NCBI GenBank assembly: GCA_027257055.1
Contig: JAPVLO010000115.1
Location: forward strand, 2,480,001-2,544,000
Direction of reading: 5' to 3'
Source: Cephalopachus bancanus
Lineage: Eukaryota > Chordata > Mammalia > Primates > Tarsiidae
DNA length: 64,000 nt
Below the pieces are notes generated by a model. The model was not told the origin of the DNA. It saw only the letters and a program-made list of their open reading frames with translations, and did not search any database. Both the position numbers and the translations under genes were made by a program. Below, in pieces: positions 1 through 11,532 of this stretch (the stretch's first letter is position 1; every line of letters starts with the position of its first letter).

Positions 1-160
1 ATTGACTTGATACAGGCAACAACATGAATGAATCCCAAAGCGAATAGACTGAAGGAAAGAATCTAGTCTCAAAAGATTATATATTCTATAATTCCATTTA
101 TAAGACATTCTGGAAAAGCTAGACCTCTAGGATCTCTCTCTATGCCTAGCACAGCCACAG

Positions 161-785
161 TTCGTGTTCCCAAGAAGTATTGATCAGCATGCAGCAGCTC
201 CAGGACACTGAATGCAGGGCAAACTGACTAATGTTTTTACCATTCATCTATGCACTCATCCCAACAAGCTAAGAATGACTACCCCCCCATCACTTTTTTA
301 AAGAACAGAGTTGAGTGTGTTCTAAAAAGTGATAAAGTAAAGAAGACCTGCACAGAGAAGTTCAGTGAGATGAATGGCAAGGTCTACACTCCTGTAACCT
401 ACACTACTGGTTTTTACGAGTGTCATCAGCATTGACAAGACCAGAGAGAACTTCCATCTGACCCATGGCACCAAAGGTTGCTTTTCTGTTCATTGTATTA
501 CTTGCGAGGGGTCAAATGTAAGTTGTGCAAAGTGAGAAAGATCTTTGTGGGCACAAAAGGAATCCCTCATCCAATGGGCCATGGTGTTCATACTATCCAG
601 TCCCCTGAGGGCCTCAGCAAGGTGAACAACACCATTCAAATTGATTTGGAGACTGGCAAGATTATAGATTTCATTCAGTTCAGTGCTGACAACCTGACAT
701 GGTAACAGAGGATACTAACCTGGAAAGGAACAGTATGATCACCAGAGATGAAGAGAAGTAGACAGATTCAGGGTATATTCTTGAT
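161..785 (+). pseudogene. RPS4X pseudogene: RPS4X processed pseudogene, 3'-truncated and disrupted
   Basis: This is a decayed intronless copy of the mRNA for ribosomal protein eS4 (RPS4X). The match begins near the parental start codon (about 161, where the ATG is lost; the 'cccaagaag' of the early codons is visible at 169-177) and runs to about parental codon 205. The clearest stretches are 250-435 and 525-705. They read ITFLKNRV, then DKVKKTC, NGKV, and an almost perfect [17 protein letters not shown] block, then [14 protein letters not shown] and DFIQF. The reading frame is broken by stops (for example at 433-435 and 703-705) and by frame changes. The copy fades out near 785, before the C-terminal codons, and no 3' UTR, poly(A) tail or target duplication remains. 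An Alu inserted just downstream may have replaced or hidden the 3' end. It is non-coding and lies in the same orientation as TRPC7. Confidence 0.9.
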
Positions 786-845
786 ACATGGGTTTGATCT
801 GGAGTTCAAGAGGGAGAGAGAGAAGAATCAAGGGTTTATTCAGTT

Positions 846-863
846 TATTATTATTATTATTAT
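846..863. repeat. (TTA)n microsatellite at the A-tail of an antisense Alu
   Basis: A short run of TTA units directly precedes the Alu body. Read on the - strand it is an A-rich tail that evolved into a trinucleotide repeat. Confidence 0.85.
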
Positions 864-1150
864 TTTTGAGTCGGAGTCTCACTCCATCACCCAGGCTGGA
901 GTGCAGTGGCATGCTCACAGCCACCCCAGCGTCAACCTGCTGGGCTCTGGAGATCCTTCTGCCTCAGCCTTGCAGGTAGTTGGAACTATAAGCACTCACT
1001 ACCACACCTGGCTAAATTTTTTTGATTTAATGTAGAGACAAGGTCTCACCATGTTGCCCAGGCTCGTCTAGAACCCTTGGGCTCAGGCAATCCTCTCTCC
1101 TCAGCCTCCCAAAGTGTTGGGATTACTGGCTTGAACCACTGCGCCCGGTC
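864..1150 (-). mobile_element. Alu SINE, antisense, old
   Basis: The segment reads as an antisense Alu: 'gagtcggagtctcactcc', 'cccaggctggagtgcagtgg', then 'gggattactgg' and a terminal 'gcgcccgg'. It is diverged (for example 'acctggctaaattttt'), and no clear target duplication was found, so it is older than the Alu at 14824. Confidence 0.9.
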
Positions 1151-1379
1151 CAGGATTTTTTTGTTCTTCTACCCATGGGTCAGTCTTGCTCCCATTCCAG
1201 TAATTAAAAATTACAAGGGCAGGAGATCAGGAGTTTGAAATCAGTGATCAAAATGAAGTGGCAACATTAATAAAAATTGTCATTTACAAACTTTATTTGT
1301 ATTATTAATTCTTAAGTACTTAGCTTTTTGTTTTTTATTTGTTATTTATTGTTAACTATAAGCATTTAGCACTATTTTG

Positions 1380-1560
1380 GTATTGAATTATCCCAATGAC
1401 TGTATGATATGTATATTAGTACAGATGAAAAACTGAGATGCAAAAATATTAAATGGCTTACTCAATATCTCAGTTTTGCTGGCAAGTAGTAAAACAGGAG
1501 TTCAAACTCCAGGTCTTTCTGATTTCAAAACCTGCATACTTCTTTACTATGCAATAGAAT
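1380..1560 (-). mobile_element. MIR SINE fragment, antisense
   Basis: The pattern 'acagatgaaaaactgagatg ... ggcttactcaatatct ... gctggcaagtagtaaaacagg ... ttcaaactccaggtct' matches the MIR core on the - strand, heavily diverged. Confidence 0.65.
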
Positions 1561-1649
1561 CTGTGGGGGATTAAAATATTCATAGGCCTACCCACCTTCT
1601 GTTTTCTCACGTGAGTTGAGAGTCAGCACCAATTGAGCCTCTTGTTTTT

Positions 1650-3520
1650 AAAGTATGCCAAGTAGAAAGAGACATGCTGCTCACCAGGAGGCAACAGAAT
1701 TTGGAGAGAGAAAGAAACAGGATTTGGTAGAAATAGTGAAATTGATGAAAAGAGGTCAGATATGGATAGATTTGTCAAGTAGACCTGGCAGGATTTGTTA
1801 CCAAATTATATGTGGGTTATCAAAGGAAGATAGGAATCAAAGATAAAGCCATAATTCAAAAATTTTTAACTGAAACAACTGAAAGAATGGGGAAGATTCA
1901 ATAAGGTGGAAAGACTGGAGCCAGAGTTAGTCTTGTAAAGTTTAAAATGCCTACTAGACATCTAGGTGGAGATATCTAGCTGGCAACTGGATAGAGGAGC
2001 CTTGAATTCAGGGAAGAAGGCTAGGTGAAAGATATACATTTTAGCTTCATCAGCATAGGGGTGGTAATGAAAGCCATGATGTTAGATAAGATCAATAAGG
2101 TAATGAGTATAGCTACATAAAAGATGAATTCCAAGGACTGGACATGTCTTTAGGGAATTCTAAAATTAAGATGTAAGACAGATGAAAATGAATTGGCAAA
2201 GAATGCAAAAAGTAATCACTTAGGAAAAAGATAAGCACAGAAGAGTATGTTATTCTGGAAGTGAAGTGATGAATGTGTATCAAGGAGGAAAATTAATCAT
2301 CTGTGTCAAAGCCCTTGACGGGTCATATGAGATGAGAACTGAGAACCAATCTTGAATTAAGCAACATGAAAGTCATCAATAACTCTGGCAAGAACAGTCA
2401 CAGTGGAGTCAGTAGGAGTGAAACCTTATTGAATGGGACAAGAAAGGTAGTAAAGAGGGCAACTGGAAACAATGAGTGTAGATAACTCTATTGAGGAGTT
2501 TTGCTAGAAAATTGGTGTAGCAATTGAAAGGAGAAGTGGGGTCATGGGAAATGTATTTTTAAAACAATAGAAATAATAGCACATTTGTATGATGAGCCAG
2601 TAGGGAAAAGGAAAAATTGACAATGCAGGAGAGAGAAAGGAAGATTGCAAAACCGTGTCCTTGAGTAGATGAAAGAGGCTGATACCCAGCATATGAGTGG
2701 AGGGGTTGGCAGCAGAGAGGAGCAGAGACAGTTCATCCGTAGCAAGAAGAGAGAACAGAGAGTGCAGGAGCACAGATGCATGTAGACAGGGATACATGAT
2801 AGTGTGAGCTCGTGGATCTTCTCTTCTGATGATTTCTATTTTTTTGATAAAATAGGAAACAAAGCCTCATCTGAGAGTTAGTAGGAGAAGGGGATGTTAG
2901 AAGACTGAAAAGAGGAGAAGGTATGAAATCTTGTTTAGGAAAGTGAGAGAGTAAACCACACAAGTGCACTAAGGACCGCTTGAGGTTGGAAGTAGTAAGT
3001 TTACAGCGTGACCGATCAGTGCAGTTTTGTGTTCTCAGTCACATTTACTGTGCAGAGGCAGGACCAGAGCAGTGGAGAGTTAGACTCAATCAAGATAAGG
3101 CTTTTTTCCATTGAGGACAACAAAATAAGAGGGGGGCAAGAGAATCGAGTGCCAGGATGATTATAATCACTGATCATGAATATAAGCTCTGCAAGGAGGG
3201 AGACAGTGACCCAAGGGGAATGAAAACCAGGTCAAAAAAGGGTACAATCAATGGCCGGAGGACTGGTGGAGCCAAAAGATTGCTGAACTTGGGATCCCAG
3301 GAGGAGTGATCTGGATATATAGAGGGAGGGAGACTTGAAGTTGGGGTCATGAAGGATCTGCAGTTGTTGGAAATAACTTAATTATTGAGAATAGCTAAGA
3401 AAGTAAATGGTTGAGTTTAGGTTGAGAATGAGGTCATTGGAAAAGGGGCTGTTGAAAAAGAAAGGGTAATATGAGTGTCATCTCCCAAGATTTTGAAGCC
3501 ACCAAGAATAATAGAAGCAG
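1650..3520 (-). mobile_element. LINE-2 (L2) element, antisense, about 1.8 kb
   Basis: This long old repeat matches the L2 consensus read on the - strand. Landmarks include 'gatatacattttagcttcatcagcat' (about 2030), 'ttgaggagttttgctagaaa' (2490), 'caatgcaggagagagaaagg' (2620), 'gacagttcatccgtag' (2728) and 'ttctcttctgatgatttcta' (2820). On the - strand this is the reverse-transcriptase part of L2 ORF2, too diverged and interrupted to code. The stretch continues as L2-like sequence to about 3520, where it becomes the left arm of an inverted repeat. Outer boundaries are approximate. Confidence 0.75.
3391..3515 (+). repeat. Left arm of a roughly 125-bp inverted repeat
   Basis: The arm runs from 'atagctaaga' to 'accaagaataata'. 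The reverse complement of 3732-3860 matches it almost continuously, including 'ggtaatatgagtgtcatctc' and 'aagattttgaa'. Identity is roughly 80-85% by eye. The arm overlaps the end of the antisense L2. Confidence 0.85.
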
Positions 3521-3589
3521 TAATGTTGGGAGAATGACAGTGAGACAGGAACTAAACCTCCAAGGAAGGAGAGAGGATGACCCAGAGAT

Positions 3590-3730
3590 CAGGGACAAAT
3601 ATCAGGAAGAGAGTGGATTTGACCTGCTGCTTTATCTCTCTGAGTCTTCATTTCCTCATCTGTAAATTGGAATGGCAATAGTCCTTCCATGGGGTTTTTA
3701 TAAGTATTGAGTGAGATGATGTAAGTTATT
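3590..3730 (+). mobile_element. MIR SINE fragment inside the inverted-repeat loop
   Basis: 'ctctctgagtcttcatttcc', 'tcatctgtaaattggaat' and 'gtattgagtgagatgatgta' match the MIR core and 3' half on the + strand. It occupies the loop between the two inverted arms. Confidence 0.7.
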
Positions 3731-3731
3731 A

Positions 3732-3860
3732 TTCTTGTTGTTATTCTTGGTGGTTTCAAAATCTTGAGAGATGACACTCATATTACCCTCTCTTTCCCAA
3801 TAGCCCCCTTTCCAATGACCTTATTCTCAACCCAAACCCAGTCATTCATTCTCTTAGCTA
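3732..3860 (-). repeat. Right arm of a roughly 125-bp inverted repeat
   Basis: Reverse complement of the arm at 3391-3515. It contains 'gagatgacactcatattacc' and 'tccaatgaccttattctcaa'. The two arms are separated by about 215 bp, so a folded-back RNA hairpin is possible in the TRPC7 pre-mRNA. Confidence 0.85.
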
Positions 3861-6070
3861 TGATGCAGGTAGAGCACCTGTCGCCTATTAGAACTGACAG
3901 ACTTTGATATTCAGAAATATTAAAATTTGTAAAGGGCACCTGTGAAGTCTTGGATATGTATCTCATCTACTTCCAACTACAATGAGAAGTGTGTCTTGGA
4001 CAGCTCACTGAACTCAGAGCGCACCCAATACATAATCGTCATCATGATTCCCCAGAGATATTCACCTTTGGCCCTCTCTGGTACCATCCATGTCCATGTC
4101 ATCTCCTCCCTGGAACCCTGGGTTCTCTCTATCCCCTCCAGCCATCTTCAGACAAAAGAAGGTGTATTGCTTTCCAGCCTGAGTGTCTAAACACAGAAAG
4201 CAAAATGCAAATTACCTGCTCTGGCTGCTCTGGTGCCTACCCTTTAGATGGCAGGCTGACTGGCTGGCTGAAAGAGCTCAGGAAAGTGACCATCTCTAAT
4301 GAAGAGGCAAATTCTGTTTTGAACTGTGCTGAACTAAGACATCTGTGGAAGCTCTAGGCAATATAGCCTGACTTGCTCTTAGCTCAAGAAGTCTGGGCAA
4401 GAGCTGGGTCAAGCCCTTTCCACTTCCTTCCCTGTGCCCATTCATGCCTTCAACCCTAAGCAGGAGTTTCCACCAAGAGATGAGGTCTGCTCCAGTCATC
4501 AGGGCAGTGTCTGTTTTACAAGTAATAGGCATTAACATTCAGAGCCTCCCGTCTCTCAGGAAAGAGACAATAAAGTTAATGGGGTGAGGGATGGATACTT
4601 AGGAACCCAAGTTGAAGCAGAGGTACTGCCAGAGTTGAAGGGGTCCATGTGGCGAGGTGACCCACCTTGCCCTTGTTGCTGAGTCTGGTGTACCTTGAGC
4701 CTCCCACCTCTGGCTCATCAGTGCTTTGCAGAATATTGTAGCCAGGACAAGCTGAGCAAGTATTACTCAGCATTGCTCTTGTGCATGCCTGAAAGTGGAT
4801 CCCCGGCCTCCTTTACCCTCACGCTACTCAGAGACCTGGCTTGTTCGCTGTTAGTTTTTCACTGTAAGCTATATAGTAGGTTTTCAGTGACAAATGGAAG
4901 AATGATGGATGGGTGGATGTTAGATGGAGGAGGACAGAGCATAGCTCTTTATCTTGCCACCTGGCCCTGTGCTAGGTGCCAAAAACCTAGAACACTCCAT
5001 GTGTTTTACCTGAATTTCTCCCTATGACAATCTGCCTAAGCTAAGTGGTTGTTTTTCTACCTAGAATTTCTGGAACTCTCTTCTTCTACCTAAATTATAG
5101 ATAAAAATGAAGGGTAGCCACTCTCATCAGAAAATATTTTCTTGATCATTTTCCTTTTCACAGTAAACAAGCATTTACTTTCCTCTTTCTCTAATACAGA
5201 GTGACATTTTGATGTAGCAGTCCTGGAAGGAGACTTGAATCATTAACTCAGAAAAATGACTGAGCTTTTGCAGTGTGCCAGCCTCCCAACCTATTTGCTA
5301 AGGAATCTGGGTTCTGGAAAAGCAAAACCACACTCCTGTTTGCCAACTACTATTTGCCAGTCTGAGGGTGTTGACATTGATTAACATTGAAAGTGACATT
5401 TAGTTCTTGTGTAGTTTCTGAATAGACTTGTTTCAACTAAGAAACCAACAAGGAGGCCTCGAGGGGGAAAATATTTGGGGGAGTATTGGTATGAGGTGAC
5501 ATGAAATATTCTTTTGTCCTACATTTTAGATCATTTTCTGGAATGTAAGCAGTCTGTTTGGGAGAGAAAGAAGTTGGCATGTCACTAGGAAAGGAAGTCA
5601 GTCTCTCAAAGATATTCAGAAAGGTATACCTAGGAAAAGGGAGAGAGAAATCCAGGGGCAACTCATTAAAAAATGAAAGCATCACCACAGCAAAAGGTCA
5701 AGGGCTAAAAATGTTTATTCAACAGACAGGTAATTTAAGGAGCCATGATTTACCATACAAACAGATTTGTAGTAAGAAATGGATCCTGCTAGATTTAAAC
5801 CACAATCGATTTTTAAATTTATCATTTACAAGCAGATTTCCTGGCACATAAAAAAAGCACACTGTGCATATTTTTTCCATAGCTTAGCATATCAGTCATA
5901 TCTTCCCAGTAATCTTCCTGTGTACAGCAGTCACCATTATAGGTTGTTTGTAAATAAGTGAGAAGCTAATTTCATTATCCTGAAAAGTTCATGTCCTCAT
6001 TATTCCTCCCTCAGAATTGACTCAGAATTGGGCATAGAAAACTGCTTCCTTGAAAGAGCCCAAGACAGAC
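3861..6070. other. Unique intron sequence, nothing recognised
   Basis: These 2.2 kb hold several short open frames (up to about 120 codons) with no family resemblance, and no repeat that I can name. A short GGAT-rich run lies near 4905. It is treated as ordinary TRPC7 intron. Confidence 0.6.
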
Positions 6071-6071
6071 T

Positions 6072-6245
6072 GTGGCAGACATTCAAATCACCAAGAAAGC
6101 AAAATTAAAAGAGAGATTCCTGGGCCCCAATCCCAAGTATTCTGACAGTGAGTCTGGGTGGGGTCTGAGAATCTGCAACTTTAGCATGCACTCAATGTGA
6201 CTCTGATACAGGTGGCCCACGAACCACATCTTGACAAATACTGCC
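6072..6245. mobile_element. MER5A-type hAT DNA transposon fossil
   Basis: 'cattcaaatcacc', 'cctgggccccaatcccaag', 'ctgagaatctgcaacttta' and 'gcatgcactcaatgtgactc' match the non-autonomous hAT-Charlie element MER5A in order. It ends about 200 bp before the TRPC7 exon. Confidence 0.75.
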
Positions 6246-6446
6246 TTAGAGAAGATCTCCTCTAGGTCCTCTAGGTTGTGTGACAAGAGAAATTGCCCTA
6301 CTTCTGGATCCAGCACAGTCCCTTTGTTTCCAATGTGCTCCGTAAGCCCACGCTTGGCGAACGGTTGCTGATGGACACCGCTGTGCTGGGCAAGCCGATC
6401 TGTGGGCCTCAGTGTGACACACCCTGATTTCTCTTTATTCTGTTAG

Positions 6447-6629
6447 AACGATTACAGGAAGTTATCTATGCAATGCAAGGATTTTGTGGTGGGCGTACTG
6501 GACCTGTGCCGAGACACAGAAGAGGTGGAGGCGATTTTAAATGGTGATGTGAACTTCCAAGTCTGGTCTGAGCACCACCGTCCGAGTCTGAGCCGGATCA
6601 AACTCGCCATTAAATACGAAGTCAAGAAG
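6447..6629 (+). CDS. TRPC7: TRPC7 internal coding exon: linker between ankyrin repeats and membrane domain
   Basis: This exon encodes 61 residues beginning [20 protein letters not shown] and ending [10 protein letters not shown]. It is part of TRPC7, a receptor-operated, diacylglycerol-activated cation channel of the TRPC3/6/7 subgroup. The residues belong to the cytosolic helical linker between the N-terminal ankyrin repeats and the pre-S1 region. The exon is bounded by a pyrimidine-rich acceptor (ttctctttattctgttag, ending 6446) and a strong donor (AAG|gtaagc at 6630). Both junctions are phase 0 and the length of 183 is divisible by three, so skipping removes exactly 61 residues in frame. 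The central segment [19 protein letters not shown] separates TRPC7 from TRPC3 and TRPC6, which differ there. The frame stays open into the intron up to 6846, which is a shadow and not coding. The upstream ankyrin exon(s) lie outside the window. Confidence 0.96.
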
Positions 6630-8750
6630 GTAAGCTTCCCCACCTCTCCTGGCCTTCCCACCTTTCCTTTTCTCACAGGGCTGCTGGCCTCGCTTTGTGC
6701 TCACGCATATTATAGTTCCCACAAGGTGACTGTGATGACACCTGGATTCCCTCTAGACAGGGACCTGTCAGTCTTGCAGGGCTGCTCACATCCCCTCTCA
6801 CCACCCCCACCCATCCCAGCCTCCAGCCAGGAGAAAGTCAGTCCATGAGTGGGTCTTGTACCTGGAGAGCAGAAGAGATCTTTAGCCTCCAACCTGCTGG
6901 CAAAGACAGTGTCACAGATCCCTCTCAATAAACGTGGCTAGCTGTGTAGAAAATGTTTTAGTGTAGAGGGCATGGTTGAGGGAGGCTTAGAGGAATTTCA
7001 TTTCAAAGGCTTAAAAATCCTTAGTAGGAAGCCAGTGCCACCTCCTCAATAGACATCAAGGTGTCTTTAGTGACTATGGTCACTAGTGGCCTTCAGACCT
7101 GTCGTGGCTGGTCAGATAGAGATCCTAAGGAGCAAAAGTCCACTTTTTCCACTTTTGGTGTACTCTGGATTCCTTAGCATCCTCTCTCTTGCTAGATGAC
7201 ATCATTCACCCTGATGGAAACTGGACAGTTCCAAAGATCCATGAATTTAAATACCAATGTGCTTCCCACGTAAGCAAGGTAGCTGATCAGTCTTCGGGGG
7301 ATTTTATTTTTTTCAGTTATTTCACATGACAAAAATTGAACGGTGTCTTTAATGCCCCCAGATTGGCCTCTGGACATTTCTCTTCTTCCTTGATTATCTT
7401 AATTTGTGCCTTTAACAACCACACTTATTCTGTGGAATTCATTCAGAGAGAGTTTCAAGTTTGAATAACCTTCCTCCCCTTTTACTTCAATAATAATCAC
7501 AAATTTTAAGAAAATAGCTTTTCCCTAAGACTCTGACCCTAAAGAAAACACTCTAAAGAAATGTGGCCTTAGAGATTAATATTAGAAAGCATAGAGTTGT
7601 TGGGGGCTAGGGGAGTCAGGTTGCAGTTTCAAGTACAGTACAGTCCCACTTGGATCGCTCAGGGGAACTTACTTTTTAGCCTAATCCAGGAGGTCACTGA
7701 GGCTTGTCACCAAAGCAATCACTTCCTGAAGTTGCTGAGATATTCATGCCCTTGGGGTTCAAGCACACTCTGTTGTAGAAACTGTTTGACAATGGTGAAG
7801 ATGAGCTTGAGTTTCCAGAACTACAAACATTTTCTTCCTTCCCCAAGCCAGATTACCCTCCTGTCTTCCTGCACAAGGTGAAGGTGAAGATGTTTAAAAA
7901 AAAAAAAAAGTTAAAAAAAAAGATGCTTAGAATTTTCAGATTTACATTAACAGTTTTGGCTATTTATGAACAATTACAACAGTTCTTGGCATGCAGGCAT
8001 TCACTATTTCTCTGAAACATAAATTCAAATCTAGTCCCTCACCTCATAGCAACATATTCCCTCTCATGACCAATTACCGAGTTCAAAATGGTCCTGGTGA
8101 TGAATGAGAAGGAAAAATGAAAGCTTCCATGAACATGATGGCTTAGGTCAGAATAAAAAGATTTCATGAAGGAAGTTATTGAGTCTAGTGGTATTTGCCA
8201 ATTAAGGGAGTCATAGAGGTCTCAGGAAATGTCCATTATGAATGTCAAGTGTCTGCTGCAATCCATAGGTAGGAAGATGATAAATGACCTACGTAAAATT
8301 CCAGACTTGCTCACTTCAAAAACCTCCAAAGGATACATTTCCTCAAACCTTGTATGTCATCGTGAGACAGCTACAGACATGTAGCTCTCCTTGACATTTA
8401 TTCTTCATGAATTTCCAGTGAAAAATACCTAATATTTAAAATTCTTATTAGTATTACAATGGGCTTTTATTTTTAATTTATGAACCTGAGCATGCTTGTG
8501 TGGGAACAACCTAACCCTGAGTATTTGAGTTATGAAATGACTAGCAACAAGGCCTATCTACAAATACTTTGCCTTTTATACCTTAGATATATGCAATATA
8601 TCTATAGCTATATCTATGTCTATATCTATGTATAATCTCATGAGCCTCGAGGCTAGAATATAAAACCATAAAACATTTCTAAGGTTCTACATACATGGTA
8701 TAAAATCAACTTATTAATTCAGTGATTAAAGCAAACTAATTTGTCTTGGC
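6630..8750. other. Start of the 28.3-kb TRPC7 intron, mostly unique
   Basis: No gene or named repeat is recognised between the donor site and the L1 fragment at 8755. Two low-complexity patches are present: interrupted A-runs at 7894-7921 and a degenerate TATC/TATA tract at about 8583-8632. Confidence 0.6.
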
Positions 8751-8754
8751 AGTT

Positions 8755-8945
8755 CCATGGACTTCTAATAGGTTTTAACTTAAAAACAAAGGGGGGGTTA
8801 CCTATGGGGTACAATGTCATTATCTGGGGAATAGGCTACCTGAGGCCCAATCCCCACCACTACACTATATGTTCATGTAACAAACATTCACGTGTACCCC
8901 TTGACTCTAAAATTAAAATGGGAGAAAAGGGGGAGAAGTTTTGTG
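8755..8945 (+). mobile_element. L1 3'-end fragment, sense
   Basis: 'ttacctatggggtacaatgt', 'cattatctgggg', 'catgtaacaaacattcacgt' and 'gtaccccttgactctaaaat' match the 3' UTR end of primate-age L1 elements, followed by a purine-rich degenerate tail. It is strongly 5'-truncated. Confidence 0.75.
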
Positions 8946-9344
8946 TTCAAATAATTTTGGAGGCCTTGACTGAAACAGATTCGTTTGCTCAAAGATATTG
9001 CGGAGACTTTACTATGCACTCTCTAATAGAAGGGTAAATAAGTACTACTTGGCTACAAAACTTCATTTCTCATAGTGAAACTCGTTTCCCATGTATCAGC
9101 CTTAAGATCTCTAATTTAGAGTAAGCATATGTGACTATGAAATGCCTGGATCTGAATGAAATAGATGCTGCTCTGTGACTGGAACTGTACCCGGACTGTG
9201 TCTCTCATCTGAATATTTACCTCACTTCAGGCATCACCTTAATGCCTGATCGTCTCACTGGGTCATAGCCCAGCCTCCACTAAGTGAAGACAAGTCTCCC
9301 CATTTTGACACAAGGGAGCACCTGGTAAAAGGGAAAAAATCCTG

Positions 9345-9475
9345 AAATGTGTGTCCAGAGACCAGATTTCTAGCCTGATTCCATTAACTGTGCAGTCTTG
9401 GACAAGTCACTGAAGCTCTCTGAACCTCATTCCCCACTGCAAAATAGACATACAAACTTTTGCTTCAGAGTTTTT
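9345..9475 (+). mobile_element. MIR SINE, sense
   Basis: 'gcagtcttggacaagtcact', 'gaagctctctgaacctcatt' and 'ccccactgcaaaatagac' match the MIR core. Confidence 0.75.
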
Positions 9476-9859
9476 TGTGAACTTTCAAAAGAACCCGATA
9501 CAGGAGGAAATGCTTTGGAAACCAGAGTCCTTTGCAGCTCCACAAGAAAGCATCATTGCTGTAATTTAGTGATGACCCCCTTCCTTGGGACTCAAGGGAT
9601 CCCCTTCCCTCAGAGACATTCTCTAGCTTGTCCTTTGTTATCTCATCAGAGAATGCTAGAACTATCTCTCTGGGTAAGGATACCATCCACAGAGCCTAAA
9701 ATTCCTCCCCAAAATACCAAAGGCCTTGTGAGGATATGGTTGTTCTCCATGACTTCTGCCTTAAGAGGGTAACTTAATGACCCCAATGACCCAGGTGGGT
9801 GTTTCATCTGAAATGTTAACAGTGGTGTTTGGGAGGCAGTGTTGGAGATGTGGCTAAGA

Positions 9860-10015
9860 GGGTGCCTACTGAGGCCAGTCTTGGGTTCAACCATTTATGA
9901 ATGGGGTCATTTGAGCAAGTCACTTAGTCTCTGTGTCTCACTTTCCTCATCATTCAAGTTGGAATAATAATTCCTACATCATAGGGTTATGATGCGACGC
10001 AAATGGGAAAAAGTA
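9860..10015 (+). mobile_element. MIR SINE, sense
   Basis: 'gggttcaaccatttatgaat', 'gagcaagtcacttagtctct' and 'cctacatcatagggttatga' match MIR. It lies about 400 bp after the previous MIR. Confidence 0.8.
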
Positions 10016-11415
10016 TGCTTGCCTCAAACATACCTATCCCTCAGCAGCTGATGGGCATAGATGCAGCACGATGAACATACTCATTGCTTGGGTTTGCAGT
10101 TAATGCCACATTACTTCAAGGCATTTCTGTTATTCACTTCAGTCTGTCCCATCCCATCTAGGCCACAGTGCTTTCAGAAGTCAGGATCATCTCATGAAGA
10201 AGCAAGATCGGACCTTCTCCCCCATGCTGAGTCACACCTAAGCTCAGAGGGATCTGCTTGGGCTTCACAACTAAAAAAAAAGCCCAATCTTTCCAGCTTT
10301 GGCTCACAACCTTCTCTGCAAACAGGCCTTGGCCTTCCCCTTCAGGGCCATTTTGCATAACAGACACCTTGCTGTCTTCTCCATCTCTCTCAGTCTCTGT
10401 CCCCAGGGAATCATGCCAAAAAATCCTTCTCAAAGGCTTTTTTCTCCCACTGCATAGTCAGCTCTAAATAAATGCTTACGGGGCTTCCAGCCCCACCAAC
10501 TATTAGTCTGTGTTGACAAATAAATCCAAAGGTGATGTGGCTTTTAATTTGTTGCTCATCTTGTTTCTATCTTGGAACTGAGTTCACTCAGGAACCCAGG
10601 CTGATAGAACAGTCACCCTCTCAGATGTTTCCAGCATGCCAGAGGGACATTCAACTCTGGGAACTTCAGCACAGCAATTGCATGCTTTCTCTTGGAGGTG
10701 ACACACATTTTTTCCACTTTCCACACATTGTAAAGGGTTAGTCATGCCTCCCACCTCATCCTAAGAAGGACAAGGAAGTGTAATCCTGTAGCATGTTTGA
10801 AAAAAGATAAATCAGAACTATTTGGCAGCTATCATGAATGATTACTATAGGAGCAAAGTTGAGGAAATTCTTATTAATAGCTTCAACTTCTTTGTAAATA
10901 GGGCACAGAATCTCTCTCTGAGATAGAAGGCAGTCTCAAGAAAGTAAAAACAAAAATATGTTTGGAAAAAATTATGAAGAAAATGGTGGGAGAGGGAGCT
11001 GAGCAGCAGGTCGGGTAGGCCTGCCAAGACTAGGGATTTTAAATTCTTTGGCCATAGTCTAATAAAAATGAAAGATCTCCGGAAAGGATGGTAACACTTG
11101 AAGTCAGTGTCCTCCATAAACCTCAGTTCTCTGCTGTCAACTTCATTTCAGGATACTTTCATAGACGTGAGCCAGGAGTACACAAAATGTGCCCACAGGG
11201 TGCAGCGCCATGAAAGGTTCTTCTCAAGGAAGAGTACCAAGGAGAGAAGGGCAAGCTTAGAGGGATGGGAGGTAGGGGACCATTTCCACCCACATCACTG
11301 TCACACTGAAGTTGGGCAGTGCCTCTAGCCTCATCAAAAGTCCTTTGCCTTCTCTTTTCCTAAAAGGACCATCTTGTACACATTTTATAATCGTGCCCTA
11401 AATGGGCTCATTTTT
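10016..11415. other. Unique intron sequence, nothing recognised
   Basis: No gene, RNA or repeat could be supported here. Short open frames on both strands (up to 99 codons) have no recognisable content. Confidence 0.55.
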
Positions 11416-11417
11416 CC

Positions 11418-11532
11418 ATCTGGAAAAACTCCTAGGAAAAGAAAATAGAACTTGCAGGGTAGTAGTGTAGTGTTATGGCCTGACTACTGAGGTTCTCTGC
11501 TTCCTAAATACGTGACTCTAAACAAGTTTATC
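11418..11532 (+). repeat. Diverged direct repeat, copy A, containing MIR-like sequence
   Basis: The segment starts 'tctggaaaaactcctaggaa', continues 'aatagaacttgc' and ends 'acgtgactctaaacaagttt'. A similar order of motifs recurs at 12227-12352. The second half is MIR-like; the first half is not. Confidence 0.5.

Noticed and set aside
6468..6848. Read-through of the TRPC7 exon frame past 6629
   Set aside because: A strong splice donor (gtaagc) follows codon 61 of the exon, and the later exon continues the protein in frame. The extension is an intronic shadow.
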